DNA of 56,812 nt from Paenibacillus alginolyticus DSM 5050 = NBRC 15375 (GTDB lineage: Bacteria > Bacillota > Bacilli > Paenibacillales > NBRC-103111): NCBI RefSeq assembly GCF_000422905.1, contig NZ_AUGY01000046.1, forward strand, positions 1 through 56,812, read 5' to 3'. The notes below the pieces were generated by a model. It had not been told where the DNA came from, did no database searches, and worked only from the letters and a program-made list of their open reading frames with translations. Made by a program: the position numbers and the translations under genes. Shown one piece after another: positions 16,598-24,659 of the stretch; within the stretch, counting starts at the first letter, position 1, and every line of letters begins with the position of its first letter.

Positions 16598-17350
16598 TTA
16601 GGCCACCTTTTTATGAAAAATAAAGTTCGCAGCTTCCATCCTAACGACGATGTCTAGAGCGGCAATTTGTTCGTATGCTGCAAGCAGCTTCTCGTGCTTC
16701 GGACATCTCAAACTGAAGATCAAGTGCATCATTGGGGTATTCGCGGCATTCCCTGATACGAGGGAAGCTTCGCTTCCTGGCATCATCTTTAAATTGGTGA
16801 CTTGGATACCCTGTTCCCCAAAACGAGAGGTAACCAAGCTGAGGAAGCCGGGATGTTCATTGAGCATGATCTCTATTTCGTGAGTTCGGCGATGCCTTAG
16901 GAAATGCTTCTCCCACTTATTCAGGAGATACAGACTGATGAGTACTAAAAAGGTGCATACCAGCGCCCCAGTAATAAAGCCTGCACCAACGCTCAAACCG
17001 ATGGCCGCTACCAACCAAACAGAAGCAGCGGTAGTCAGCCCTTTAATAACACTGCCGTTTCGCAATATCGCGCCTGCGCCAAGAAAGCCGATGCCGCTGA
17101 CAACCTGTGCAGCCAAGCGGGACGGGTCTATACGAACGTTGGGTTCATTTACAAAGTCAGAGAATCCGTACTCCGACAGCAGCATGATGGTAGCGGAGCC
17201 TAAACAAACTAAAATGTGAGTACGAAAGCCAGCTGCATGATTGTTTAATTCCCGTTCAAGACCAATCAACCCACCCAGAACGACCGCCAATACCATTCTT
17301 ACGATCAAATCCAAATAACTAATTTGCCACACGCTGCTTACAGTCGTCAT
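16598..17350 (-). CDS. MgtC/SapB-family membrane protein
   Basis: A 250-residue protein. The N-terminal half carries the MgtC/SapB membrane domain: RMVLAVVLGGLIGLERELNNHAAGFRTHILVCLGSA, VSGIGFLGAGAILRNGSVIKGLTTAASVWLVAAIGLSVGAG and two further helices. The C-terminal half is a soluble ACT-like domain from about residue 155. Family members influence Mg2+ homeostasis and F-type ATPase; this one may simply be a housekeeping relative. Its start overlaps the stop of the upstream GH105-like gene by four bases, so it appears to ride on the glycan operon, which is unusual. A terminator follows. Confidence 0.9.
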   Translation of the reverse strand: MTTVSSVWQISYLDLIVRMVLAVVLGGLIGLERELNNHAAGFRTHILVCLGSATIMLLSEYGFSDFVNEPNVRIDPSRLAAQVVSGIGFLGAGAILRNGSVIKGLTTAASVWLVAAIGLSVGAGFITGALVCTFLVLISLYLLNKWEKHFLRHRRTHEIEIMLNEHPGFLSLVTSRFGEQGIQVTNLKMMPGSEASLVSGNAANTPMMHLIFSLRCPKHEKLLAAYEQIAALDIVVRMEAANFIFHKKVA

Positions 17351-19599
17351 TTATGCATCACTTCAAGCGGCTGGGACAACCATCGCTTCAGCTTCACAAC
17401 CTCTGTCCCAGCCAGCATCATAATACCAACCCCGTGGTTGTCATTGGTTACGGTGAGCAGGTCCTTTTTATAATAATCAGCGGTAAAGGCATACCGCGAG
17501 CCGCTGCAAACGCCATGCACGTTGCCCTGAGCGTCGATGGCCAGCCGGGTCAAACCGTCCCATGCCTTCAGCGAGGCATGGATGAACCGATCAGGCTGCT
17601 CCAGCCAGCCGAATCGCACGCCTCTCGCAAAGGCATAGGCGAACATCGCGGTACACGAGGCTTCCTGATAAGCATCGGGATCGTTCAACACCTGATGCCA
17701 CAGCCCGCTTTCAGCTTGCAGATCGGCATATCCCGCGCACAGCTCGTTGAAGAAATGCACTAACTCCGGGCGAGCTTCATGCTCTGCGGGCAGAACCTCC
17801 AGCACTTCTGTCAGCGAGAAGAGTGTCCATCCATTCCCACGCCCCCAAGGAATACCGGTTGCCATGCCGTATTTGAAATCAAAGACATGCGACATGATGC
17901 GCTGCTCCGGCATGTACAAATACTTGCGGAATAACAGAAATTGCTTCGCTGCTTCATCCAGTGCTTCGCTGCTGCCGGTTATCCCCGCATAGCGGCACAG
18001 GAACGGGGTACTCATGTAGAGGTCGTCGGCCCACATCGTATTTTCCGAATATTCATCCTGGCATATCCGATAAAAAGCTCCGTCTTCCTTACGCTCCAGC
18101 CGCATGAGCATGAATTCGGCGATTCGCTGCGCAATCGGCAAGAAGCCCGGATCCTTGTCTTCCTGATAGGCTTCAAGCATCGCGGAGCCGAAGGAGCCGC
18201 AATTATCCAGCATTTTCATCATGACTAACTGTTGATTAATCGCTGGGAACCCATACTTCTCTCGATCCCATAAGGAATATTCGAACATGTCTGTACAGCT
18301 TTGAACATGATCGAGGGCATACCCAATAATATCAGACCGCTCCAGCAACCGCCCTGCTTGCAGCAGCCCGTAAATGGTAACGCCAAGCGGATAATCCCAG
18401 CGGGCATAATTCGTGACGTTGCCGACGGTCCATTTATTGCTCAGCATAGCGTTCTCGTAATACGGACGCAGCCAGGCGTCTGGACGGTCTAACTGCCAGT
18501 ACGTCTTATCGCCTGCAGCAACTGAATCTGAACCTTTCGCATAAATGCGATCGGTTCTTATTAATTCCTCATACGCAAGCGCAACACTCGCGTCCAGTGG
18601 CCCCACATAGAACCACGGATCAGCTGAACCGTGAACCTTCTGAGGAGCGCTTAAGGGGACAACCTCTCCCCTAACATAAGAATGCAGCGTGAAGCCCCAC
18701 GCGTTATCTCCACAAATACTGCGAATCAACAGATCATGTTTGCCAAAAGAAAGCGGCACTTCCACCTGAAAGCTGCCTTCTTTCTCTAGCTCCAATACCT
18801 GCTTCCCATCCAGCCAAACGGTTAACGGACCTGCCGTATGACCCTTCAACAGGCAGGGTTCTTCACCTAAGCCCACCTTGTCCAATTTGGTCCACGCGTA
18901 CGCTTGCTTACCAGGCTGTAAGCCGAATAAGCGCTCGCAGACAGGCTTCGCAAGCTCATCTCCACTCCACTCACAGGCCGGCAGCCAACGCAGTCCGTGC
19001 TCTTTCTCTGACGCCAAACCATTCGGCAGTGGACTACCCTCGAATAGATCGGTATCGACCGGAGCGGAAAACACCCATCCAGCCTGTCCTTGCCTTTCGG
19101 CAAACGGAGTAAGCACATTCAGAATCCGTACCTTGGCTTCATCCGATCCGAACAAGCAGCCAAATCCCGCCGCCGTATGCTTAGCTTTGATAAAAAGCCG
19201 ATTCCAGCCTTTCACAAAGTTTAGATTAAGCTTAACGCTGGCGTCTGGCTTAATTTCATCGATCACATTGGAGCGATAGGCACGCTCATCATTGAAATAG
19301 AACTCAATCGGCCCCAAACATCGGAACACCACATCCAGGTTTCGTTCACCATCGCTCCAAACTAAACCATAAGCATACGAAAATTGGCCGGGTCTTGCTT
19401 CGGGAAATCTACGTCCCAGATTTAAATCAAACATTCCATCCTCGTTTTGCAAAACGCCAGATCGGTAAAAGGCCCGGAAAGCAAATGGGACAGGCGGATT
19501 GGCCCCTATATAGCGGTCCGCAAGCACCTTCAATGTTCGATTATCATCGTCTCCTAAGCGAGACTGTATACTTTCTTGTTCATTAAAATAAGTCGTCAT
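17347..19599 (-). CDS. GH105-like unsaturated glucuronyl/rhamnogalacturonyl hydrolase with a large N-terminal extension
   Basis: A 750-residue protein. The C-terminal half (about residues 370-735) has GH105/GH88 signatures: NTMWADDLYMSTPF, where an Asp is the likely catalytic acid, IPWGRGNGWTLFSL, GLWHQVLNDPDAYQEASCTAMFAYAF and KYLYMP. Such enzymes hydrate and cleave the unsaturated uronyl residue left by polysaccharide lyases. The N-terminal 350 residues hold beta-rich sequence with LDVVFRCLGPIEFYFNDE and LNFVKGWNRLFIKAKHTAAGFG, resembling a carbohydrate-binding or jelly-roll module. No signal peptide is seen, so it is likely cytoplasmic, acting on imported oligosaccharides. It is 15 bases after the lyase-like gene and overlaps mgtC-like by four bases. 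Confidence 0.8.
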   Translation of the reverse strand: MTTYFNEQESIQSRLGDDDNRTLKVLADRYIGANPPVPFAFRAFYRSGVLQNEDGMFDLNLGRRFPEARPGQFSYAYGLVWSDGERNLDVVFRCLGPIEFYFNDERAYRSNVIDEIKPDASVKLNLNFVKGWNRLFIKAKHTAAGFGCLFGSDEAKVRILNVLTPFAERQGQAGWVFSAPVDTDLFEGSPLPNGLASEKEHGLRWLPACEWSGDELAKPVCERLFGLQPGKQAYAWTKLDKVGLGEEPCLLKGHTAGPLTVWLDGKQVLELEKEGSFQVEVPLSFGKHDLLIRSICGDNAWGFTLHSYVRGEVVPLSAPQKVHGSADPWFYVGPLDASVALAYEELIRTDRIYAKGSDSVAAGDKTYWQLDRPDAWLRPYYENAMLSNKWTVGNVTNYARWDYPLGVTIYGLLQAGRLLERSDIIGYALDHVQSCTDMFEYSLWDREKYGFPAINQQLVMMKMLDNCGSFGSAMLEAYQEDKDPGFLPIAQRIAEFMLMRLERKEDGAFYRICQDEYSENTMWADDLYMSTPFLCRYAGITGSSEALDEAAKQFLLFRKYLYMPEQRIMSHVFDFKYGMATGIPWGRGNGWTLFSLTEVLEVLPAEHEARPELVHFFNELCAGYADLQAESGLWHQVLNDPDAYQEASCTAMFAYAFARGVRFGWLEQPDRFIHASLKAWDGLTRLAIDAQGNVHGVCSGSRYAFTADYYKKDLLTVTNDNHGVGIMMLAGTEVVKLKRWLSQPLEVMHK

Positions 19600-19613
19600 C
19601 TCGACCTTCCTTT

Positions 19614-21350
19614 CTACAGTAGGCGAACCGTAAATGTTCGGTCGAACGGCGTCACCAGGTTCACATGGACGTATTTGCAGCCGGTCGGATGGTGATCTTC
19701 ACGAAGCTCTGGCAGCAAATGCTCGTAGGCTCCAGTTGAAATCTCAATCGCATCTTGATCCACTGCGTATTTCATAGATCCGCTTTTTAAGAAATATTTT
19801 CCTGCCTCAGCTTCGACGAGTCCACTGCCGCTAACCGTACCCTCATCTCCAAAAATAAACGATAACTGCGTGAAAACATCCTCTCGCTCATCGGATAGGA
19901 TACGAATCGTCCATTCCGTGTCTCCTTGTGTAATTTCTGCTTGATACTCAAGGGTTTGCAGATGTGTCATCGGCCGATGCTGATGCGGAAGCAAGTACCA
20001 AGGACTGAGTATTGATCTCTCCGCTGACTCCGGCAAAAATTGACGCGGAACCGGTCCGTTATATCCTTTTTCCAATACGATCCCTAGCTTGTAGATGCCT
20101 TCCTCAACTGTTAGATGTGCGAACTTCACAATCCCAGGTGAGAAGGATGTAGACAGCTTGATACCCAGCAGCCTTACTTTGCCATGGCGAAGTGAAAAAA
20201 ATGACGGCGTCTGCGGCATAATCGTCACGCTCTGATCCAGCTCCCGAATGCGTACAAGCGGAGCGCCGAAGGCTAAGTGCATGCTGCTGTGCTCGATTTT
20301 CATATGGTGGCCCACGCCATCGATTTGCTTCAAATGCTCATTGATCGGATGATGCTCATTGATAACTTTGACATAACGATCAGGCAGCGGACTGCGCTCC
20401 AAATCGGAAATATCCGCCTCGGGATACAGCAACAATCCCAAGAGCGCATTATTATTTACCGCTTCCGTACGCTTAATAAAGGTACCTGCATAGTCTGACA
20501 TCGCAGCGAACAATGGATCTTTATCATGTGCAGCCATTAGACGATAAATGAGGAAATAGGTCGCCATATCAAACGTCTGTCCGAAATCCTGGCGACCCGA
20601 ATAATCGGTTACCACCTCGCCGGATGGATGGATCAAATACACCATCATGCGCAGATTGCGGCGCACGCATTCTAATAATTCTGGGCGGTTAAGCACACGA
20701 CCCGTATGGTATAAGGCAATATCGCTGACGGCATTATAGATGCCGTTGCTGCGCTCCGTCCACTCGCCGTCATGGGTGATATCCATACCCTCTGCCAACC
20801 ATTCATCCGCTCTAGCTACCAACTCAGGCATTTGGAAAATTTCATACAGCAGCGAAAGTGCCGCAGTAATAACCCATCGATGGTTCGGTGTATGACATCC
20901 GCCTGTCAGCATCGCAGGGATCGTACGCTCCAGGAAAAGCCTCAGCTTAGCGGAGGCAGGCTTCACAGCCGCCCAGTCATGCGTCTCAAGCAGTTGATAA
21001 ATTTGTGTAATTCCGCCTACGACAAAGGCTGTATCTGGAGGGGAATTATAATTGGTTGAACCTAACGATATCGTACCGTCGGCATGTTGACGGTTCAAAA
21101 TAAAATCCGCTGCTTTGTCGAAAGCGGCCAAAAGTGCCTCATCATGATAGTAACGTGAATCTGGATTAACGATAGCCGAAGCCCATACAGCCAAAACGTT
21201 TGGCGTGCTGAGATGATTGACACGGGCAATGCCTGTCTCATCGATAATCCCGCCAACATACTTCGATGTAGGATCAAGCACCTGCCGCTGCAGCGTATCT
21301 GCTGTATGTTCGTCATAAATGTGTACTAACTGTTTATAAGTAGCGTCCAT
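19614..21350 (-). CDS. (alpha/alpha)6 toroid lyase-like protein, heparinase II/III-type
   Basis: A 578-residue protein with no recognised signal peptide. Residues up to about 380 look like an alpha/alpha toroid (TPNHRWVITAALSLLYEI, GEWTERSNGIYNAVSDIALYHTG, TDYSGRQDFGQTFDMATYFL), and the rest is beta rich (FSPGIVKFAHLTVEEGIYKLGIVLE). This layout is that of heparinase II/III-like and other uronate lyases; I cannot name the family or substrate. ATG at 21350 is favoured by AAGGTG upstream, over a GTG at 21359. It is in one operon with the GH105-like gene and a TIM-barrel gene, which suggests sequential breakdown of a uronic-acid glycan. Confidence 0.6.
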   Translation of the reverse strand: MDATYKQLVHIYDEHTADTLQRQVLDPTSKYVGGIIDETGIARVNHLSTPNVLAVWASAIVNPDSRYYHDEALLAAFDKAADFILNRQHADGTISLGSTNYNSPPDTAFVVGGITQIYQLLETHDWAAVKPASAKLRLFLERTIPAMLTGGCHTPNHRWVITAALSLLYEIFQMPELVARADEWLAEGMDITHDGEWTERSNGIYNAVSDIALYHTGRVLNRPELLECVRRNLRMMVYLIHPSGEVVTDYSGRQDFGQTFDMATYFLIYRLMAAHDKDPLFAAMSDYAGTFIKRTEAVNNNALLGLLLYPEADISDLERSPLPDRYVKVINEHHPINEHLKQIDGVGHHMKIEHSSMHLAFGAPLVRIRELDQSVTIMPQTPSFFSLRHGKVRLLGIKLSTSFSPGIVKFAHLTVEEGIYKLGIVLEKGYNGPVPRQFLPESAERSILSPWYLLPHQHRPMTHLQTLEYQAEITQGDTEWTIRILSDEREDVFTQLSFIFGDEGTVSGSGLVEAEAGKYFLKSGSMKYAVDQDAIEISTGAYEHLLPELREDHHPTGCKYVHVNLVTPFDRTFTVRLL

Positions 21351-21362
21351 ACTGATCACCTT

Positions 21363-22310
21363 TTAACCTTTCATAGCTGCAATTTTACTTGTAATAAGCC
21401 TGTGGCTTTCATCAATTTCATCCGTCTGGCAAACAGCCTTCAGTTCATATACCTTGACTTTGGCAAAATCAATTGCCTCCAAAAAATGATCAAAGTATTG
21501 CAGATCTTTACTGTGTACATAAGGACACCAGTGATCCGACAGCTCAAGTGTTTCATGGATGTGTACGCCATAAATATAGCGTTTCACTTCCTGCAGCTCC
21601 TTAAGATTATCGTACAGGCCCATCCGATCCATCATCATGGCATGGCCAATGTCGTACCATAAGTAGACTGGGCTGCCTTTCAGGTTATCGCAAATGGTCT
21701 TCGCCTCCATTAAGGTCGGCATCTGATAAGACCTTGAGCGTGTTTCGATGCCGATGGCTACTGACCATCCTTGTTTGGCTGCATGCTCGCTCACTTCCTC
21801 CAGACTGTCTTGAATCCGCTTCGTATAGAGCGGACTCAACCGCTCCCGTCTTTCGGACATGATCTTCCACAGCTTTTGATATTCCGGTGAATCCTTTCCG
21901 TGATCCTTGTACAGCTTTTTCAAATCCGAATCAATGTTATATTCAAAAGGCACTTCGCCTGGATGTACGACAACGGCCTTCGCTCCATAGCGGTTTGCAT
22001 ATTCCATAGACCGGATCAACAGTTCCACGGATCGCTTGCGCTTCACCTCATCGTCGAAACCGAGCATGACGGAGTCCGTATCGTAATCCTTATCATTGAT
22101 GAAAGGAAACACATTGTGGACACTGGATACGCCAATTTCCCCTTTTTCGATCATCGGCTCAATCGTCTTCATCATCTCTTCGGTCACGTTATAGTTCAGT
22201 TCCACCTGACGAAAACCGAGCTCCTTGATCTCTTCGATCATGTTCCTTCCAATCGAATGTTTCTTAATATTCCAGCAGGTAGAAAATGAGTATTCCCCTT
22301 TATCCAGCAT
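21363..22310 (-). CDS. Sugar phosphate isomerase/epimerase-like TIM barrel
   Basis: A 315-residue protein with the AP-endonuclease-2/xylose-isomerase-like TIM barrel. Visible metal-site features are GAKAVVVHPGEVP, VAIGIETRSR, YLWYDIGHAMMMDRMG, YGVHIHETLELSDHWCP and KVYELKAVCQTDEIDES. IolE and IolI belong to the same superfamily, but this one is not close to the iol genes and has no clear enzyme assignment. It has AAGGAGGAACAGAC before the ATG. A terminator of the preceding gene (22348-22401) separates it from the oxidoreductase genes, so this is probably the first gene of the glycan operon ending with the mgtC-like gene. Confidence 0.8.
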   Translation of the reverse strand: MLDKGEYSFSTCWNIKKHSIGRNMIEEIKELGFRQVELNYNVTEEMMKTIEPMIEKGEIGVSSVHNVFPFINDKDYDTDSVMLGFDDEVKRKRSVELLIRSMEYANRYGAKAVVVHPGEVPFEYNIDSDLKKLYKDHGKDSPEYQKLWKIMSERRERLSPLYTKRIQDSLEEVSEHAAKQGWSVAIGIETRSRSYQMPTLMEAKTICDNLKGSPVYLWYDIGHAMMMDRMGLYDNLKELQEVKRYIYGVHIHETLELSDHWCPYVHSKDLQYFDHFLEAIDFAKVKVYELKAVCQTDEIDESHRLITSKIAAMKG

Positions 22311-22347
22311 GTCTGTTCCTCCTTAGAGCTTTGTTATCATCATTTAG

Positions 22348-22401
22348 AAAAAGAAAAGCCAGATTACCCCTATTTCTTTGCAGGGAATGATCTGGCCTTT
22401 C
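22348..22401 (-). terminator. Rho-independent terminator between the Gfo/Idh pair and the TIM-barrel gene
   Basis: AAAGGCCAGAT pairs with ATCTGGCTTTT over a long stem that also includes CATTCCCT and AGGGGTAA, followed by T-rich sequence on the minus strand. It lies after the oxidoreductase stop at 22417. Confidence 0.75.
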
Positions 22402-22416
22402 CTCAAGGAAGCCGCT

Positions 22417-23439
22417 TTATTCCGCCAGGTCACTCAGCCTACATACAGCACCTGAGCGTGCCGATAAAGTCGAAGCTTCCATTAAACGGGTCAAATCAAG
22501 GGCTATTTGTATATTTTCAGATGCTGTCGTTCCATTTTGAATGTGTGACACCCATTGTTCAAAAGGAGAAGGGAGATTCTCAGGCAGATTCGTGACCTCT
22601 TGCCACCCTTTTGCTGCTTCACCTTCCAACTTGTGGCTTCGGACTAACAGCTTGTCATCGGTTCTCGTATACATGAGGCTGCCTTCCGTTCCCTGCACCT
22701 CAATATCAAATTGGGAGTAGTTATTCACGAATCCCGCTTCAACAATGCCTATAGCCCCATTGGGATAACGTAAAGTCGCTACCGCACTATCCTCTACCTC
22801 TCGATCCGTTAGGTAACCGAAGCTTGCGCTAACACTTTCCGGTAAACCCAGGAATAGGCGCGTCAAGTACATCGGATGGCAGCCAAGGTCCATCAATGCC
22901 CCTCCACCGCACTCCTCTAAGTTGAAGAAATGAGACGGGAGTGAACCATTCGGATTTTTCTCTGTACGCAAAGCGCCGTTATGAGCAAGCCGTATACGAA
23001 CCGTCGTTACAGTGCCAAGCTGACCACCCCGAATGAAGTTATATGCAGCTTGTGTGAACCAGGTATATAGCCGAGGGAGAGAAACCGTTAGCTTGACCCC
23101 AGCCGTCTCAACCGCAGCCAATATCTCATTACATTCCTTCGTCGTGGTGGCTATAACTTTCTCTGTGAAGATATGCTTACCCGCTTTGGCTGCTGCGATG
23201 ATGACATCCCGGTGCTGATTCGTCGGCGTATCCACAATAACGGCATCGATATCCGGATTGGCCAAAAGCGTATGCAGATCCTCATAAAAACTAACGCTAA
23301 GCTCCTCTGCCTTTTGCCTTCCTCGTTCGGGAACTTCATCCCATACAGCCACGATTTCGGTACCCGGGTGCTCGGCAGCTAGGCGTGCATAATCCTTGGC
23401 ATGTACATGCCAAAAGCTCAACATCGCTACTCTAATCAT
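22417..23439 (-). CDS. Gfo/Idh/MocA-family oxidoreductase
   Basis: A 340-residue NAD(P)-dependent sugar or polyol dehydrogenase. The N-terminal Rossmann fold (MLSFWHVHAKDYARLA, VAVWDEVPERGRQKAEEL) is followed by AVIVDTPTNQHRDVIIAAAKAGKHIFTEKVIA, containing the EK dyad, and the C-terminal alpha/beta domain with GGGALMDLGCHPMYLTRLFLG. The substrate is unknown. The classical GxGxxG is degenerate here (MLSFWHVHA). It is the second of two adjacent Gfo/Idh genes, probably acting in the same pathway as the glycan genes. Confidence 0.88.
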   Translation of the reverse strand: MIRVAMLSFWHVHAKDYARLAAEHPGTEIVAVWDEVPERGRQKAEELSVSFYEDLHTLLANPDIDAVIVDTPTNQHRDVIIAAAKAGKHIFTEKVIATTTKECNEILAAVETAGVKLTVSLPRLYTWFTQAAYNFIRGGQLGTVTTVRIRLAHNGALRTEKNPNGSLPSHFFNLEECGGGALMDLGCHPMYLTRLFLGLPESVSASFGYLTDREVEDSAVATLRYPNGAIGIVEAGFVNNYSQFDIEVQGTEGSLMYTRTDDKLLVRSHKLEGEAAKGWQEVTNLPENLPSPFEQWVSHIQNGTTASENIQIALDLTRLMEASTLSARSGAVCRLSDLAE

Positions 23440-23466
23440 GAAAGAATGGCCTCATTTCCGGTTATT

Positions 23467-24546
23467 TTAGTCAAAATAAACCGCTTTTCCCGTTCTATTG
23501 GATTCGTAAATGGCTTCAAGAATTTCGGAAACGACACACGATTGTTCTGGCGTTACAATAGGCTCCTTATCGTACATTACAGCTTCAATCCATGTACGGA
23601 TTTCCTTATCCTGCATACTCTCCTTTTTGCCATCGTAGAAGTCCGCGCCTTTGGCTTCGAACTGAAGTTGATTGACGTATAAACGACTGTGGTTTTCACC
23701 ATTTATGCGTAAACCATCCTGCATGTCGGCTCCGCCTTCTGTACCGCAAAGCGTACATTTCGCTTCCTTCGTATCCAATGTATTTAAGGCCCAACTCGCC
23801 TCCACCATCACGGTCGCGCCATTTTTCATCACGATCATCGCAAAGGCGGAGTCTTCTACTTTGAATTTCTCAGGATCCCAAGGACCCCAGGAATTAGCGG
23901 CATTTTCTTTCCGGGAAAGCTTATGATAAGCGGTGCCAAGCACCACCTTAGGTTCGTAGTTATTCATCATCCACAGCGTCAAATCGAGCGCATGTGTACC
24001 GATGTCGATCAGCGGGCCACCGCCTTGTTTGTCTTCATCCAGAAATACACCCCAAGTGGGAACCCCACGTCTACGAATGGCATGCGCTTTGGCAAAATAA
24101 ATGTCGCCTAGATCACCGTCTTCAACCACTTTTTTCAAATACTGACTATCCGCTCGGAAGCGATTATTGTAGCCAATGGTCAGCTTCTTACTTGTACGCT
24201 TGGCAGCTTCAACCATACGCCGAGCATCGGCGGCTGTTTTGGCCATCGGCTTTTCACACATGACGTGCTTGCCTGCTTCCATAGCTGCGATCGAAATCTC
24301 CGCATGCGAATCATTTGGGGTACAGACATGAACGACGTCAATCGAAGCATCAGCAAGAAGCTCATAATAGTTCTCAAATACCTTCGCTCCGGGAGCACCA
24401 AACTTCTCTGACGCTTGCTGAGCGCGTTCAAGCACGATATCAACAAAACCAACAATTTCGACCTGCTCTATCTTGGCTAGGCTGGGTAAATGCTTACCTG
24501 TTGCTATACCACCGCAGCCAATGATGGCGACTTTCACCTTATTCAT
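23467..24546 (-). CDS. Gfo/Idh/MocA-family oxidoreductase
   Basis: A 359-residue dehydrogenase with a complete dinucleotide-binding loop (MNKVKVAIIGCGGIATGKHLPSLAKI), VVHVCTPNDSHAEISIAAMEAGKHVMCEKPMAK with the EKP motif, and GGGPLIDIGTHALDLTLWMMNNY. The start ATG at 24546 follows GGGGGAAAAGGA; an upstream GTG is less likely. It precedes another Gfo/Idh gene by 27 bases and follows an ABC transporter gene cluster, which suggests oxidation of the imported sugar or its derivative. The precise substrate cannot be read. Confidence 0.9.
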   Translation of the reverse strand: MNKVKVAIIGCGGIATGKHLPSLAKIEQVEIVGFVDIVLERAQQASEKFGAPGAKVFENYYELLADASIDVVHVCTPNDSHAEISIAAMEAGKHVMCEKPMAKTAADARRMVEAAKRTSKKLTIGYNNRFRADSQYLKKVVEDGDLGDIYFAKAHAIRRRGVPTWGVFLDEDKQGGGPLIDIGTHALDLTLWMMNNYEPKVVLGTAYHKLSRKENAANSWGPWDPEKFKVEDSAFAMIVMKNGATVMVEASWALNTLDTKEAKCTLCGTEGGADMQDGLRINGENHSRLYVNQLQFEAKGADFYDGKKESMQDKEIRTWIEAVMYDKEPIVTPEQSCVVSEILEAIYESNRTGKAVYFD

Positions 24547-24586
24547 TCCTTTTCCCCCCACGATGTACCATCGATATAAAGAATGA

Positions 24587-24643
24587 AGCTGGACATCTTA
24601 GCGATGTCTGCATGGGCAGGCACTCGCATATCCATGTCCAGCT
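24587..24643 (-). promoter_or_regulatory. Long-loop inverted repeat between the binding-protein and oxidoreductase genes
   Basis: AGCTGGACAT (24587-24596) and ATGTCCAGCT (24634-24643) are perfect 10-base complementary arms with a 37-base loop. Such stems after a solute-binding protein gene often stabilise its mRNA or reduce read-through. No T tract follows, so a terminator is unlikely. Confidence 0.5.
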
Positions 24644-24659
24644 CCCTCATTTAAATCAG

